Positions 8,609 to 17,210 of a stretch of 64,000 bases of DNA are shown here, piece after piece; the first letter of the stretch is position 1, and each line of letters opens with the position of its first letter. Source of the DNA: JBGAQP01 sp044220635 (GTDB taxonomy: Bacteria; Pseudomonadota; Gammaproteobacteria; Burkholderiales; Usitatibacteraceae). Location: the NCBI GenBank assembly GCA_044220635.1, contig JBGAQP010000006.1, positions 62,001 to 126,000 on the forward strand, in the 5' to 3' direction. The translations under genes and the position numbers were made by a program. The notes beneath the pieces are model-generated. The model ran no database searches. It saw nothing but the letters and a program-made list of their open reading frames with translations, and was not told the origin of the DNA.

Positions 8609-9466
8609 GTGAGCGCCGGGCCCCTCATCCGCTACTTCGGCTGGTCGGCCCTGTCGCTCGAGACTGGCGACGGGGCGCTCTTCTTCGACCCGTTCTACCG
8701 CAGCTACTGCGGCGCGCGCTGGTTCGGGCCGGAGGACTTCCGGCGCGCCACGGTGATCTGCGTCACCCACGGCCACGAGGAGCATTTCCTCGACGTGCCG
8801 GGGATCGCCCGGGAGACGGGCGCCCGGGTCGTCGGGCCGCCCGCGGTGGCCCGGTTCCTTCGCCGCCGGCACGGATTGCCCGAGGAGCGGCTCCTCGCCC
8901 TCCGGGACGGCGAGACGCTCGAGCTGCCCGGCTTCAGGATCTCCGCGTTCCTCTGGCAGCACCGCGACATCAACCTTCTGAAGGCCCTGTCCCGGGCCGT
9001 CCTCCAGGGCAACACCACCCAGCTCTCCTGGGCCTGGAGCAGCGCCACCCGCGCTCCCTTCTACGCGCCCTACACCGGCTACCACGTGGAGCTGCCCTCG
9101 GGCCTCACGGTGCTCAACTACAACGAGGGCTTCAACTCGAAGATGACGGACGCGGAGATCGCCGCCCTGGGGCGGCGCTTTCGGACCGACGTGCTTCTCG
9201 CGGGCATGCAGCTGCACTTCACCGCCGACGTCGCCCGGGGCGCGGCGGCCCTCGACCCCCGGACCGTCATCCTCTATCCGCCCCACGAGAAGTTCCACGA
9301 GATGATGGGGGCGCAGGCCGCCCCCTGGCAGGCGTTCGCGGACGCCGTCCGGGCGGCCGTGCCCCGGGCCACGGTGGTCATCGCCGAGCCCGGAACCGTG
9401 GTCGACGCCGCCGACGGCCGCATCCTCGAGGCCGCGAAGCGCCCGAACCTCGCCGCCGCCGCCTGA
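8609..9466 (+). CDS. MBL-fold metallo-hydrolase (UlaG-like)
   Basis: 285 residues with a GTG start 27 bases after the DctP stop. Metallo-beta-lactamase fold features are the early IRYFGWSALSLET strand pair, the metal motif VTHGHEEHFLDVPG, and LLAGMQLHFTADVA as a later histidine site. The usual H-x-H-x-D-H has become H-G-H-E-E-H, so Glu stands in place of the Asp. Members of this subgroup are often metal-dependent lactonases or phosphodiesterases. It could process the ligand imported through the adjacent receptor, but that is inference. Confidence 0.85.
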   Translation: MSAGPLIRYFGWSALSLETGDGALFFDPFYRSYCGARWFGPEDFRRATVICVTHGHEEHFLDVPGIARETGARVVGPPAVARFLRRRHGLPEERLLALRDGETLELPGFRISAFLWQHRDINLLKALSRAVLQGNTTQLSWAWSSATRAPFYAPYTGYHVELPSGLTVLNYNEGFNSKMTDAEIAALGRRFRTDVLLAGMQLHFTADVARGAAALDPRTVILYPPHEKFHEMMGAQAAPWQAFADAVRAAVPRATVVIAEPGTVVDAADGRILEAAKRPNLAAAA

Positions 9467-9605
9467 GCCGGCGCCGGTCCCGCGCGCGGGGTCGCCGGCC
9501 CCCGCCCCCCACCCCCCGCGGACGCGCAAGTCCTTGATCGGGAAAGCGCTTCCCGGGCGCGAGGGCCGGGGATGCTGCAATGCGGAAATATTTTGGCCAA
9601 ACCTC

Positions 9606-9658
9606 TTGACTCACGGGGAGAATGGCCTAAAATGCCGATTGTGCAGTGCAGCAAATGC
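9606..9658 (+). promoter_or_regulatory. Phasin promoter with TGC-repeat operator
   Basis: TTGACT at 9606-9611 and TAAAAT at 9628-9633 are spaced by 16 bases. Around the expected start site lies GTGCAGTGCAGCAAATGC (9641-9658), a run of TGC/GCA elements, and TGCTGCAATGC occurs further upstream at about 9573-9583. TGC-rich sites at phaP promoters are the known targets of the PHB-responsive repressor PhaR. Assignment to PhaR is inference, since phaR is not in this window. Confidence 0.55.
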
Positions 9659-9695
9659 CCCATCGCCACCCGCCCCGTCTAAAGAGGACCCGACC

Positions 9696-10259
9696 ATGTT
9701 CAAGATCGACCAGATCACCGCCGCCAACGAAGCCGCGATCAACCAGTTCGCGCACTTCGCCCAGCTCTCCCTCGCCAACATCGAGAAGTTCGCCGAGCTC
9801 GGCCTCGGTGCCGCCCGCCAGTCCGTCGAGGAAGCCACCCGCCACGCGCAGACCCTCGCCGGCGCGAAGGACGTGCACGAAGTCATCGCCATCAACTCCG
9901 CCGTGCTGGAGCCCGCGATGAAGCGCGCCTACAGCTACTCGCGCACCGTGTACGAGACCGCCGCCGAGACCAACGCCGAAGTGAAGAAGGTCTTCGAGCA
10001 GCAGACCGCCGAATTCAACCAGGCCGCGATCGCCGCCCTCGAGGAAGCGTTCAAGTACGCGCCCGCGGGCTCCGAGACCGTCGTCGGCAACATGAAGTCG
10101 GCCCTGGCCGCCGCGCAGAGCGCCTACGACAACCTCACGGCGATCAACAAGCAGCTCTACGACACCGTCGAGAAGACCGTCGAGCAGAACGTCGCGACCG
10201 TGCAGGCCGCGGCGAAGCCCCGCGCCAAGGCGAAAGCCAAGGCGAAGCGCGCCCGCTGA
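9696..10259 (+). CDS. phaP: Phasin family protein
   Basis: 187 residues, almost wholly alpha-helical and rich in Ala, Glu, Lys and Gln, as expected of phasins, the amphipathic proteins that coat polyhydroxyalkanoate granules. The N-terminal segment INQFAHFAQLSLANIEKFAELGLGAARQSVEE matches the phasin_2 pattern. The C-terminus ends in a Lys/Ala/Arg tail (AKAKAKAKRAR) resembling the granule-to-nucleoid linking tails of some phasins. It is monocistronic, with its own promoter and a strong terminator. Confidence 0.93.
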   Translation: MFKIDQITAANEAAINQFAHFAQLSLANIEKFAELGLGAARQSVEEATRHAQTLAGAKDVHEVIAINSAVLEPAMKRAYSYSRTVYETAAETNAEVKKVFEQQTAEFNQAAIAALEEAFKYAPAGSETVVGNMKSALAAAQSAYDNLTAINKQLYDTVEKTVEQNVATVQAAAKPRAKAKAKAKRAR

Positions 10260-10318
10260 GCCCGTGATCCGCCCGGCAGACCGGGCAGAGGTTGCAGCAC
10301 CTACCCCCAGGTAGATAG

Positions 10319-10347
10319 CCCCCGGCGACGAGCCGGGGGTTTTTTTT
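10319..10347 (+). terminator. Intrinsic terminator after phasin gene
   Basis: CCCCCGGC and GCCGGGGG flank the loop GACGA, giving a perfect 8-bp GC stem followed directly by eight T residues (10340-10347). Confidence 0.93.
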
Positions 10348-10390
10348 CGGCCTGTTGCGCCCGCGATGGCCTGCCCGTCTCAGGGGCGTG

Positions 10391-11485
10391 CTATCCGTGC
10401 CCAAGGCCCTCGACGGCGGCGAGCCGCGCCCGGCGCACGGCGGCGGCGACCTCTTGCGGGTGCTCGCGGGCGATCGCGCCCGCGTCGACCGAGCGCGCCG
10501 CCTCGCGGGCGGGCACGAGGCGCGCACGCGCGGCCGTCGCGCCGTCGCAGGCCGCGACCTCGAGCAGGCGGTCGAGGCGCTCGGGGCGCCGGAAGGCGTC
10601 GGCGCGCTCGAGGAGCGAAAGCACGGCCCCGGCATCGAGGGCCGAGACCGCGTGCAGCCGGCCGCGCTCGCGCGCCGCGAGCAGCGCGAGCTCGCGGCAC
10701 TCCGAGCTCGCGTTGAGGCGCGCGGCGAGGGCGGCCACGCCCTCGGGCCCGGCGTCGAGGACGAGGGCGGCGAAGCGCACGGCGAGCTCGAACCCGCCCC
10801 CGGCCGCAGCTTCAAGGCGCCGGTCGAGGCGCGTGCGCGCGGCACTGTCCGCGAGGCCCGCGGCGAGCTCGGGCATCACCCGGGCAAGCGCCCCGCAGGC
10901 CTCGAGCGCGGCCACCATGCGCGCGGGATCGGGCTCCATCAGGCCGCGCGCCACCTCCTGCCAGACGCGCTCGGGCACGAGCGCGTCGGCCTCGCCCGCG
11001 GCGACCATGCGGCGCATGAGCGCCATCGTCTCCGGCGCCACCGCGAAGCCGAAGCGCGCGGCGAAGCGCGCCACGCGCAGGATCCGCACGGGATCCTCGG
11101 CGAAGGCCTCGCTCACGTGGCGCAGGATGCCGGCGCGCAGGTCCGCCTCGCCGCCGTGGGGATCGACGAGCGCTCCGTCCTCGGCGCGCGCCATCGCGTT
11201 GATCGTGAGGTCGCGCCGGCGCAGGTCTTCCTCGAGCGTCACCTCCGGCGCGGCGTGGAAGACGAAGCCCTTGTAGCCGGGCGCGGTCTTGCGCTCCGTC
11301 CTCGCGAGGGCGTATTGCTCACCCGTCCCGGGGTGCAGGAACACCGGGAAGTCGGCGCCGACCGGGCGGAAGCCGCGCTCCAGCATCTCCCGCGGCGTCG
11401 CACCGACCACCACGTAATCGCGGTCCTTGACCGGCAGGCCCAGCAGCTCGTCGCGCACGGAGCCGCCGACCGCGTAGGTCTTCAT
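10391..11485 (-). CDS. cca: CCA-adding tRNA nucleotidyltransferase lacking the HD motif
   Basis: 364 residues of a bacterial class II CCA-adding enzyme, which builds or repairs the 3'-CCA of tRNA. Visible are MKTYAVGGSVRDELLG, the metal-binding KDRDYVVVG, the RRDLTINAMA motif, EDPVRILRVARFAARF and PERVWQE. The E. coli enzyme is 412 residues with a C-terminal HD phosphohydrolase domain. Here the matching region reads RFAALVLDAGPEGVAALAARL: the histidine-aspartate pair and roughly 20 residues of the metal-binding loop are gone. The nucleotidyltransferase core looks intact. Last gene of a four-gene minus-strand operon; it starts three bases after the GST stop. Confidence 0.95.
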   Translation of the reverse strand: MKTYAVGGSVRDELLGLPVKDRDYVVVGATPREMLERGFRPVGADFPVFLHPGTGEQYALARTERKTAPGYKGFVFHAAPEVTLEEDLRRRDLTINAMARAEDGALVDPHGGEADLRAGILRHVSEAFAEDPVRILRVARFAARFGFAVAPETMALMRRMVAAGEADALVPERVWQEVARGLMEPDPARMVAALEACGALARVMPELAAGLADSAARTRLDRRLEAAAGGGFELAVRFAALVLDAGPEGVAALAARLNASSECRELALLAARERGRLHAVSALDAGAVLSLLERADAFRRPERLDRLLEVAACDGATAARARLVPAREAARSVDAGAIAREHPQEVAAAVRRARLAAVEGLGHG

Positions 11486-11488
11486 GGC

Positions 11489-12157
11489 TCAGGGCGTCGC
11501 GTAGGGCTCGTCCTCGGCGACGAATTCCCGCTCCGAGAGCGCTCCCGCGACCCAGGCGCGCACGCCCGCCGAGGATTCGACCGCCTCGCAGTAGCGCCGC
11601 GCCTCGGGGCCGAGCACTACCGCATAGGTCCGGAACCGCATCACGACCGGCGCGAACATCGCGTCGGCCGCCGAGAACGCGCCGAAGAGGAAGGGACCCG
11701 CGGCGCCGAAGTTCCGGCGTGCCTCGCCCCACAGCGCCTCGATGCGCGCGATGTCCGACTGCACTTCCGCCGTGAGCCCCTTGCCGGGGTGCGAGGAGCG
11801 GATGTTCATCGGCATCCTCGCCCGGAGGTTGCGGAAGCCCGAGTGCATCTCGGCGCTCGCCGAGCGCGCGAAGGCGCGCGCCACGGCATCGCGGGGCCAC
11901 ACGCCCTTGTCCGGGAACCACTCGTTCACCGTCTCCACGATCGCGAGCGTGTCCCACACGGCCTGCGGCCCGCGCCAGAGCACCGGCACGAGCCCCGACG
12001 GCGAGCGCCTCCCGATGTTCGCGTCCCACTCGGCGCTGTGGAAGGCGAGGCGCAGCTCCTCGAACGCGATCCCGAGCTCGGTGAGCAGCACCCAGGGACG
12101 CATCGACCACGAGGAGTAGTTCTTGTTGCCGATGACGAGCGTGAGCCGGTGGTCCAT
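11489..12157 (-). CDS. Glutathione S-transferase family protein
   Basis: 222 residues. The N-terminal thioredoxin-like domain begins LTLVIGNKNYSSWSMRPWVLL, in which NYSSWS supplies the candidate glutathione-activating serine or tyrosine, followed by SPSGLVPVLW with the cis-proline of GSTs. A helical C-terminal domain follows (FLFGAFSAADAMFAPVVMRF). The substrate is unknown. It sits between the NDUFA9-like gene (one base upstream) and cca. Confidence 0.92.
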   Translation of the reverse strand: MDHRLTLVIGNKNYSSWSMRPWVLLTELGIAFEELRLAFHSAEWDANIGRRSPSGLVPVLWRGPQAVWDTLAIVETVNEWFPDKGVWPRDAVARAFARSASAEMHSGFRNLRARMPMNIRSSHPGKGLTAEVQSDIARIEALWGEARRNFGAAGPFLFGAFSAADAMFAPVVMRFRTYAVVLGPEARRYCEAVESSAGVRAWVAGALSEREFVAEDEPYATP

Positions 12158-12158
12158 G

Positions 12159-13169
12159 TCAGCGTCCTGCGCGGTGGCGGAAGTCGGGGAGGCGGCTGCG
12201 CGGCCCGGCGCCCCCGAGGTAGCCGGGAACGACCGCTTCCACGTCGGCGGGCGCGAAGCCGAAGACCTCGGGGAAGGGACCCGCGCACACGTTGTCCACG
12301 CTCATCGAGCGCAAGTTGTCAGGCGTCATGAGGGGCCCCGGCAGGGTCACCGTGAAGAAGGGCTGCAGGAGCGCGGCGGGCAGGTGCTGCAGGAGCGCGG
12401 CCTGCGCGAGCCCCGCCCACCGGGGCAGCGGCACGACGAGGCGCCTGCGGCCGGTGACCTCGGCCACGTAGCCCACGAGCTCGGCGAGCGTGTAGACCCG
12501 CGGGCCGCCCAGCTCGTAGGTCCGCCCCGCGGTGCCCGGGTCCCGGAGGCAGGCGAGGACCGCGCGAGCGACGTCCTCCACCCAGATCGGCTGGAAGCGC
12601 GCGCCCGCGCCCGCGAGCGGCACGACGGGGAAGAGCCGCACGAGCGTGGCGAAGAGGTTCAGGAAGGTGTCCTCGCGCCCGAAGATCACCGAAGGACGCA
12701 GGATCGTCACGGCCACGGGGCCCGCGGCGGCGGCGAGCGCGGCCTCGCCGCGCCCGCGCGAGCGCAGGTACTCGCTCGGGCCGTCGGCCGAGGCGCCGAG
12801 GGCGCTCAGGTGGACGAGGCGCGGCACGCCCGCCGCGCGGCAGGCGTTGGCGATGCGCCGCGGCAGGTCCACGTGCACCGCCTCGAAGCTCGCGCCCGCG
12901 CCCGCGTGGAGGATGCCCACGAGGTTCACCACGGCCCGGGCGCCGGCGAAATGGCGCGCGAGCCCGGCATCGTCGTGGGGATCGGCCTCGACGAGGTCGA
13001 CGTCGGGCAGCACGAGGAGCGGCTTCGCGCGGCCGAGCGAGCGCGTGAGCACGCGCACCGCGCAGCCCGCGGCGCAGAGCTGCCCCACGACCGAGCGGCC
13101 GACGAAGCCCGTGGCGCCGATCACGCAGACCGGGCCCGCGGCAGGCATGCCCGGGGAAGGGGCGCTCAT
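12159..13169 (-). CDS. NDUFA9-like atypical SDR / NAD(P)-binding protein
   Basis: 336 residues from the ATG at 13167-13169. CVIGATGFVGRSVVGQL is a Rossmann NAD(P)-binding turn. VVNLVGIL and RLVHLSALGASADGPSEYLRSRGRGE follow, where the YxxxK motif of active SDRs reads Y-L-R-S-R, so catalysis is doubtful. The ILRPSVIFGREDTFLNLFA and FQPIWVEDVARAV segments are typical of the complex I NDUFA9-like group found near quinone-related genes. The C-terminus carries hydrophobic segments (LAQAALLQHLPAALLQPFF). Start overlaps the transglycosylase stop by four bases (ATGA). Confidence 0.85.
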   Translation of the reverse strand: MSAPSPGMPAAGPVCVIGATGFVGRSVVGQLCAAGCAVRVLTRSLGRAKPLLVLPDVDLVEADPHDDAGLARHFAGARAVVNLVGILHAGAGASFEAVHVDLPRRIANACRAAGVPRLVHLSALGASADGPSEYLRSRGRGEAALAAAAGPVAVTILRPSVIFGREDTFLNLFATLVRLFPVVPLAGAGARFQPIWVEDVARAVLACLRDPGTAGRTYELGGPRVYTLAELVGYVAEVTGRRRLVVPLPRWAGLAQAALLQHLPAALLQPFFTVTLPGPLMTPDNLRSMSVDNVCAGPFPEVFGFAPADVEAVVPGYLGGAGPRSRLPDFRHRAGR

Positions 13170-15133
13170 GGCAGGGACGAGGCGAGCGCGTCGGTGGTCC
13201 CGGCTCGCCCCGGCACCGTGCCCAGGAGAGCGCGGATGCTCGCGGTCCTGCCGGTGAGCCGGTGCGTGTAGTACCAGGCGTTGGCGACGACCTTCTTCAC
13301 GTAGTCGCGCGTCTCGCTGAAGGGAATGGTCTCGGCGTAGATCGCGCCCTCCAGGGGAGCGGGGTCGCGCCAGCGCCGCGCCCGCCCGGGACCCGCGTTG
13401 TAGGCCGCCGTCGCGAGGACCGGGTCGCCGAGCTCGCTCAGCACGCGCCGGAAGTAGTAGCTGCCCATCTGCACGTTGGTCTCGGGCTGCGTGAGCATGG
13501 ACGGGCGGTAGCCGGCGACGGGGAGGTTGCGGGCGACCCAGCGCGCGGTCGTGGGCATGAGCTGCATGAGCCCCGTCGCGCCCGCTCGCGAGCGCGCCTC
13601 GGGCATGAAGCGGCTCTCCTGCCGGATGATCCCGTAGAGCAGCGCCTCGTCGAGGTCCCATTGGCGTGCCGCGGCGGAGAGCGCGTCGCGGTGCGGCGTG
13701 GGATAGCGCTGCGCGAAATCGTGCAGCTGCACGGTGCGCTCCGCGGTGTTGATCGCGCGGTCCGGGACCTGGGCGAGGCGCGCCACCTCGGCCGCGGCGA
13801 GCAGGTCGCGGTCGTCGAGGCCGCGGATCGCCCAGACCCACTCCCGGAACGCCTCGGGGTCGAGCCCTGTGCGGTAGAGGGCGAGGGCGCGGGCGATCCC
13901 GGGGCGCGCGCGAACGCGTTCCAGGTCCGCTTCCGCCGGGCGCCAGCCGTTCCAGTCCGGGGCGACCGGCTCCCCGAGATCCTCGGCGGCGAGCAGGCCG
14001 TAGAAGCCGCGTTCCCGGGCGAGGGAGCGCAGGAGCGCGTCGGCCGCCTCGGGACTGCCGAGGCTGCGCAGCGCCCGCGAGCGCCAGTAGCGCCAGGCGG
14101 GCTCGCGCGCCTCCTCGGGCGAGAGCGAGCGGATCGCCGCGAACACCGCCTTCCAGTCGCCGGCGCGCAGTCCCGCGCGCGCCTTCCACGCCGCTTGCGA
14201 GTCGGTGAGCCCCGTTTCCGGCGCGAGCGCGTACCACTCGAGGGCGCGCGGGTGGTGCGCCATCGCCGCGTGGAAGGCGACCTGGCCCCAGGCGAAGCGC
14301 GTGTCCTCGGGCCCGAGCCGGCCGGCGAAGAGGGCCAGGCGCTCGGCCGCCTCGTCGGGCCTGGTGCGCGCGAGCCGCCCGACGGCGAAGAGCACGAGCT
14401 CGTGGGAGGCGCGCGCGAGGATCGGCGATTTCTCGCGCGCGAGGAAGCCCGCGGGGTCGGCCGCCGCCCGGTCGAGCGTGCGGTCGTTGAAGCCCCGGCC
14501 CCGCGGCAGCAGGTGGTTCGCGCGCTTGGCGTCCTTGAGCCGTCCCGCGGCGAGGAGCTTGCGCAGGCGCTCCCAGGTCTCGGCGGGCCCCGCGTGTGCC
14601 TGGGCGAGGAGCGCGGCGAACGCCGGCTCGCAGCTCTCGGGCGCTTCCTGGCCCGCGAGGAAGAGCGAGCGCACCTCGCCGAACACCTCCGCGTCCTGGC
14701 GGGCGAGGCGCTCCTGGAAGCTGAAGCAGGTGAGCTCGGGATCGTCGGCGACGAGCTTCGGGTACTCGGCGCGGAACGCCTCCCAGTCGCCCGCGGCGCC
14801 CAGCGCCCGGAGCCAGTCGCGGCGCAGGCTCTCGGCGAGCGGCCCGTCGGCGTGGCGCGCGAGGAAGGCGCGTAGCTCCGCGGGGTCGGCCTGCTCGATC
14901 CTCGCGGCGAGCAGCCAGTACGCGGGGTAGGCCTCGAGCGGATGGCCGGCGAAGCGATCGCGCCACTGCTCGAGAGCCTTCAGGTTGCCCTTCTGCGCGG
15001 CCTCGCGGGCGGCGGGGAGGTCCGCCTCGGTGGCCGGCGCCGCGGCGGTGGCGAGCGCGCAGGCGCCGAGCGCGACGAAGGCGGCGAGGATCTTGATGCA
15101 GGTCAATCGGGCGAAGGCCGGGCGTGACTTCAT
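13166..15133 (-). CDS. slt: Soluble lytic murein transglycosylase (Slt70-like)
   Basis: 655 residues, the size of Slt70. A signal peptide (CIKILAAFVALGACALATAAA) directs it to the periplasm, a long alpha-superhelical U domain follows, and the C-terminal catalytic domain begins near residue 490. GIIRQESRFMPEARS holds the catalytic glutamate, and GATGLMQLMPTTA and AAYNAGPGRARRW are the family motifs. It cleaves the MurNAc-GlcNAc bond with 1,6-anhydro product. It is the first gene of the slt / NDUFA9-like / GST / cca operon. A TTGATGCAGGTCAA motif lies inside its signal-peptide codons. Confidence 0.95.
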   Translation of the reverse strand: MKSRPAFARLTCIKILAAFVALGACALATAAAPATEADLPAAREAAQKGNLKALEQWRDRFAGHPLEAYPAYWLLAARIEQADPAELRAFLARHADGPLAESLRRDWLRALGAAGDWEAFRAEYPKLVADDPELTCFSFQERLARQDAEVFGEVRSLFLAGQEAPESCEPAFAALLAQAHAGPAETWERLRKLLAAGRLKDAKRANHLLPRGRGFNDRTLDRAAADPAGFLAREKSPILARASHELVLFAVGRLARTRPDEAAERLALFAGRLGPEDTRFAWGQVAFHAAMAHHPRALEWYALAPETGLTDSQAAWKARAGLRAGDWKAVFAAIRSLSPEEAREPAWRYWRSRALRSLGSPEAADALLRSLARERGFYGLLAAEDLGEPVAPDWNGWRPAEADLERVRARPGIARALALYRTGLDPEAFREWVWAIRGLDDRDLLAAAEVARLAQVPDRAINTAERTVQLHDFAQRYPTPHRDALSAAARQWDLDEALLYGIIRQESRFMPEARSRAGATGLMQLMPTTARWVARNLPVAGYRPSMLTQPETNVQMGSYYFRRVLSELGDPVLATAAYNAGPGRARRWRDPAPLEGAIYAETIPFSETRDYVKKVVANAWYYTHRLTGRTASIRALLGTVPGRAGTTDALASSLP

Positions 15134-15152
15134 GGATGGGCCAAATTATAGT
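15093..15152 (+). promoter_or_regulatory. Fnr-like site and promoter for the permease at 15264
   Basis: TTGATGCAGGTCAA (15093-15106) fits TTGA(T/C)-N4-(A/G)TCAA. Downstream, GTGACT (15124-15129) and TATAGT (15147-15152) are spaced 17 bases and point toward the permease. The site centre is about 60 bases before the expected start of transcription, near the -61.5 class I position of Fnr-family activators. The site is inside the slt coding region, so chance cannot be excluded. Confidence 0.45.
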
Positions 15153-15263
15153 GGTCGGCGGCGCGCGACAGCGAAATCAACACAAAGTCGCGCTCGAGGG
15201 CCGGAAGGCGACCGCGGGAAGCGGCGTCCCCGGGGCCGCCACAGCGAGGGGGATCGCCACACG

Positions 15264-16574
15264 ATGGAACCGATGGCCTGGGTAGCGCTGGTCATTTTCG
15301 CGATCGCGATCGTCGCGGTCATCACCAACGTGATCGACAGCACCGCCGCCGCCCTCGTGGGCGTGGTCGCGATGGTCTGGTTCGGCGTGATGACCGAGGT
15401 CGACGCCTTCAACTACGTCGACTGGAACGTGATGGCGATCCTCGCGAGCATCTGGATCATCGCGGGCTATTTCGGCAAGACCGGGGTGCCGAGCTGGCTC
15501 TCGGTGCAGGCGCTGCGGCTCTCCGGGGGCCGGCCGGGGCTGCTCGTCATGATCCTGTCGATGCTCGCCGGCGTCATCTCGATGTTCGTCGACAACGTGG
15601 TCACGATCCTCATGATGGCGCCGGTGGCGCTGCCGCTCGCGCGCGCCATGGGCCTGTCGGCCGTGCCGGTGGTGCTCATGATCGGTTTCTCGGCGAACTT
15701 CATGGGCACGGCGCTGCTGCTGGGCGACCTCCCGCCCCAGATGCTGCACAGCGTCTCGGGGGCGGAGTTCGGCGACTTCATCTGGCAGTTCGGCCGGCCC
15801 TCGTCCTTCCCGATCCTGATGGTGACCTTCGTCGTCACGCTCGCCGCGATGTACGCCTACGGATTCCGCGGCCGCGCGCGGATGAGCGTGGAGAAGGCCG
15901 GCATCGACTTCCGCATCCCCGATCCCCTGTTCGCCGCGATCGTCGTCGCGTGGTTCCTGCTCACGGTCCTCGGCATGGCGTTGCGCGAGCACCTGGGCGT
16001 GAAGCTCGGCTTCATCGCGCTCACGGGCGCGGTCTCCCTGGTGCTGGTGCTCGAGTTCATGGGCAAGCGCCTCAAGTCCCCGAGCTTCGAGGAGATCGTC
16101 CAGGAGCTCGACTGGCGCGCGATCTTCTTCTACATCGCGCTCTTCGCGCTGGTGGGCGGGCTCGAGAAGGCGAAGATCCTCGAGACGCTCGCGCACGCCA
16201 TGACGCCGCTGTTCCGCGACAACCTCGTCCTGGGCGCGACCCTGCTCTACTGGATCACGATCCCGATCGTGGGCATCGTCGAGCACGACGCCTACATCCT
16301 CACGTTCCTGCACACGATCAAGGACCTGAAGGACGCGGGCGTCGAGCCCTGGCCCCTTTGGTGGATGCTGCTGTGGTCGGGCACGCTCGGCAGCAACCTC
16401 ACGATCGCCGGGGCGCCGGCGCTCTACGTGGCGCTCTCGATCGCGGAGAAGGAGGAGAGCCGCAAGGTGTCCCTGCGCGAATTCCTCGCCTGGAGCGTGC
16501 CCTTCACGATCGTCGCCTGCCTCGTCTGCTACGTGCTGGGGCTCGTCATCTGGGTCCTGCCCTACGTGAAGTGA
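15264..16574 (+). CDS. ArsB/SLC13-type (IT superfamily) permease
   Basis: 436 residues with about 11 hydrophobic helices and the two-fold repeat typical of ion-transporter superfamily proteins. MLAGVISMFVDNVVTILMMAPV resembles the xxNVVTxxMMAPV hairpin of ArsB, P-protein and Na+/dicarboxylate carriers, and the second half has IPIVGIVEHDAYIL and WSGTLGSNLTIAGAPAL. The substrate is unresolved: arsenite, Na+/H+ and carboxylates are all handled by this superfamily. The ATG at 15264 follows GAGGGGGATC. Directly downstream is a universal stress protein gene, 38 bases away. Confidence 0.82.
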   Translation: MEPMAWVALVIFAIAIVAVITNVIDSTAAALVGVVAMVWFGVMTEVDAFNYVDWNVMAILASIWIIAGYFGKTGVPSWLSVQALRLSGGRPGLLVMILSMLAGVISMFVDNVVTILMMAPVALPLARAMGLSAVPVVLMIGFSANFMGTALLLGDLPPQMLHSVSGAEFGDFIWQFGRPSSFPILMVTFVVTLAAMYAYGFRGRARMSVEKAGIDFRIPDPLFAAIVVAWFLLTVLGMALREHLGVKLGFIALTGAVSLVLVLEFMGKRLKSPSFEEIVQELDWRAIFFYIALFALVGGLEKAKILETLAHAMTPLFRDNLVLGATLLYWITIPIVGIVEHDAYILTFLHTIKDLKDAGVEPWPLWWMLLWSGTLGSNLTIAGAPALYVALSIAEKEESRKVSLREFLAWSVPFTIVACLVCYVLGLVIWVLPYVK

Positions 16575-16612
16575 GGCCCCGGCAAGCCGCAACCCCAACC
16601 CGAGAGACGACC

Positions 16613-17056
16613 ATGTTCAGCCACATTCTCATCCCCACCGACGGCACCGAGCGATCGCACCGGGCCGCCGAGGCCGGCATCGCGCTGGCGAAGTCCCTGG
16701 GGGCGCGGGTGACGGCGTTCTTCGCCGCGCCCCCCGCCACCCCGCTCGTCTACCGCGACCTCCTGCCGGTCGAGTACATGACGCCGGAGGAGCACACGGC
16801 CCTCATCCGGCGCACGGCCGCGCGCTACCTCGGCGCCGTCGAGAAGGCCGCGAAGAAGGCGGGCGTGCCCTGCACCCCGTTCACCGTCACGAGCGACTTC
16901 CCCGCGGAGGCGATCCTCGCGGCCGCGAAGAAGTGCAAGTGCGACCTGATCTTCATTTCCTCCCATGGCCGCAAGGGCCTCGCCAAGGCGATCCTGGGCA
17001 GCCAGACGCAGAAGGTGCTCTCCGAGGCGAAGATCCCGGTCCTCGTGCACCGCTAG
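16613..17056 (+). CDS. Universal stress protein (UspA family)
   Basis: 147 residues, one Usp domain. It begins FSHILIPTDGTERSHRAAEAG, with the ATP-pocket aspartate, and ends with LIFISSHGRKGLAKAILGSQTQKVLSEAKIPVLV, which contains the G-x2-G-x9-G-(S/T) ATP-binding pattern in close form (GRKGLAKAILGSQT). It therefore looks like an ATP-binding rather than a UspA-type non-binding member. Co-transcribed with the upstream permease; Usp genes next to transporters often tune carrier activity, but that is inference here. Confidence 0.95.
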   Translation: MFSHILIPTDGTERSHRAAEAGIALAKSLGARVTAFFAAPPATPLVYRDLLPVEYMTPEEHTALIRRTAARYLGAVEKAAKKAGVPCTPFTVTSDFPAEAILAAAKKCKCDLIFISSHGRKGLAKAILGSQTQKVLSEAKIPVLVHR

Positions 17057-17069
17057 GCGCCCGGCCGAG

Positions 17070-17112
17070 TTGACCCCGGTCAATCGAAATGCCGAGAATG
17101 GCGGGCGAGAAT
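17070..17112 (+). promoter_or_regulatory. Fnr-type class II promoter of the tctCBA operon
   Basis: TTGACCCCGGTCAA (17070-17083) is a perfect TTGAC-N4-GTCAA inverted repeat. Exactly 23 bases later comes GAGAAT (17107-17112), a 4/6 match to the -10 consensus. This puts the site centre near -41.5. The leader to the tctC ATG is about 92 bases. Confidence 0.6.
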
Positions 17113-17210
17113 AGGTTTACCGAAGAGGGGTGGGCGGGTCCGCGGCGCGGCGGGCCCGGCAACGCCATGCCCCCACCAGTTCGTCGACAAACACACTGAG
17201 GAGCGTATCC

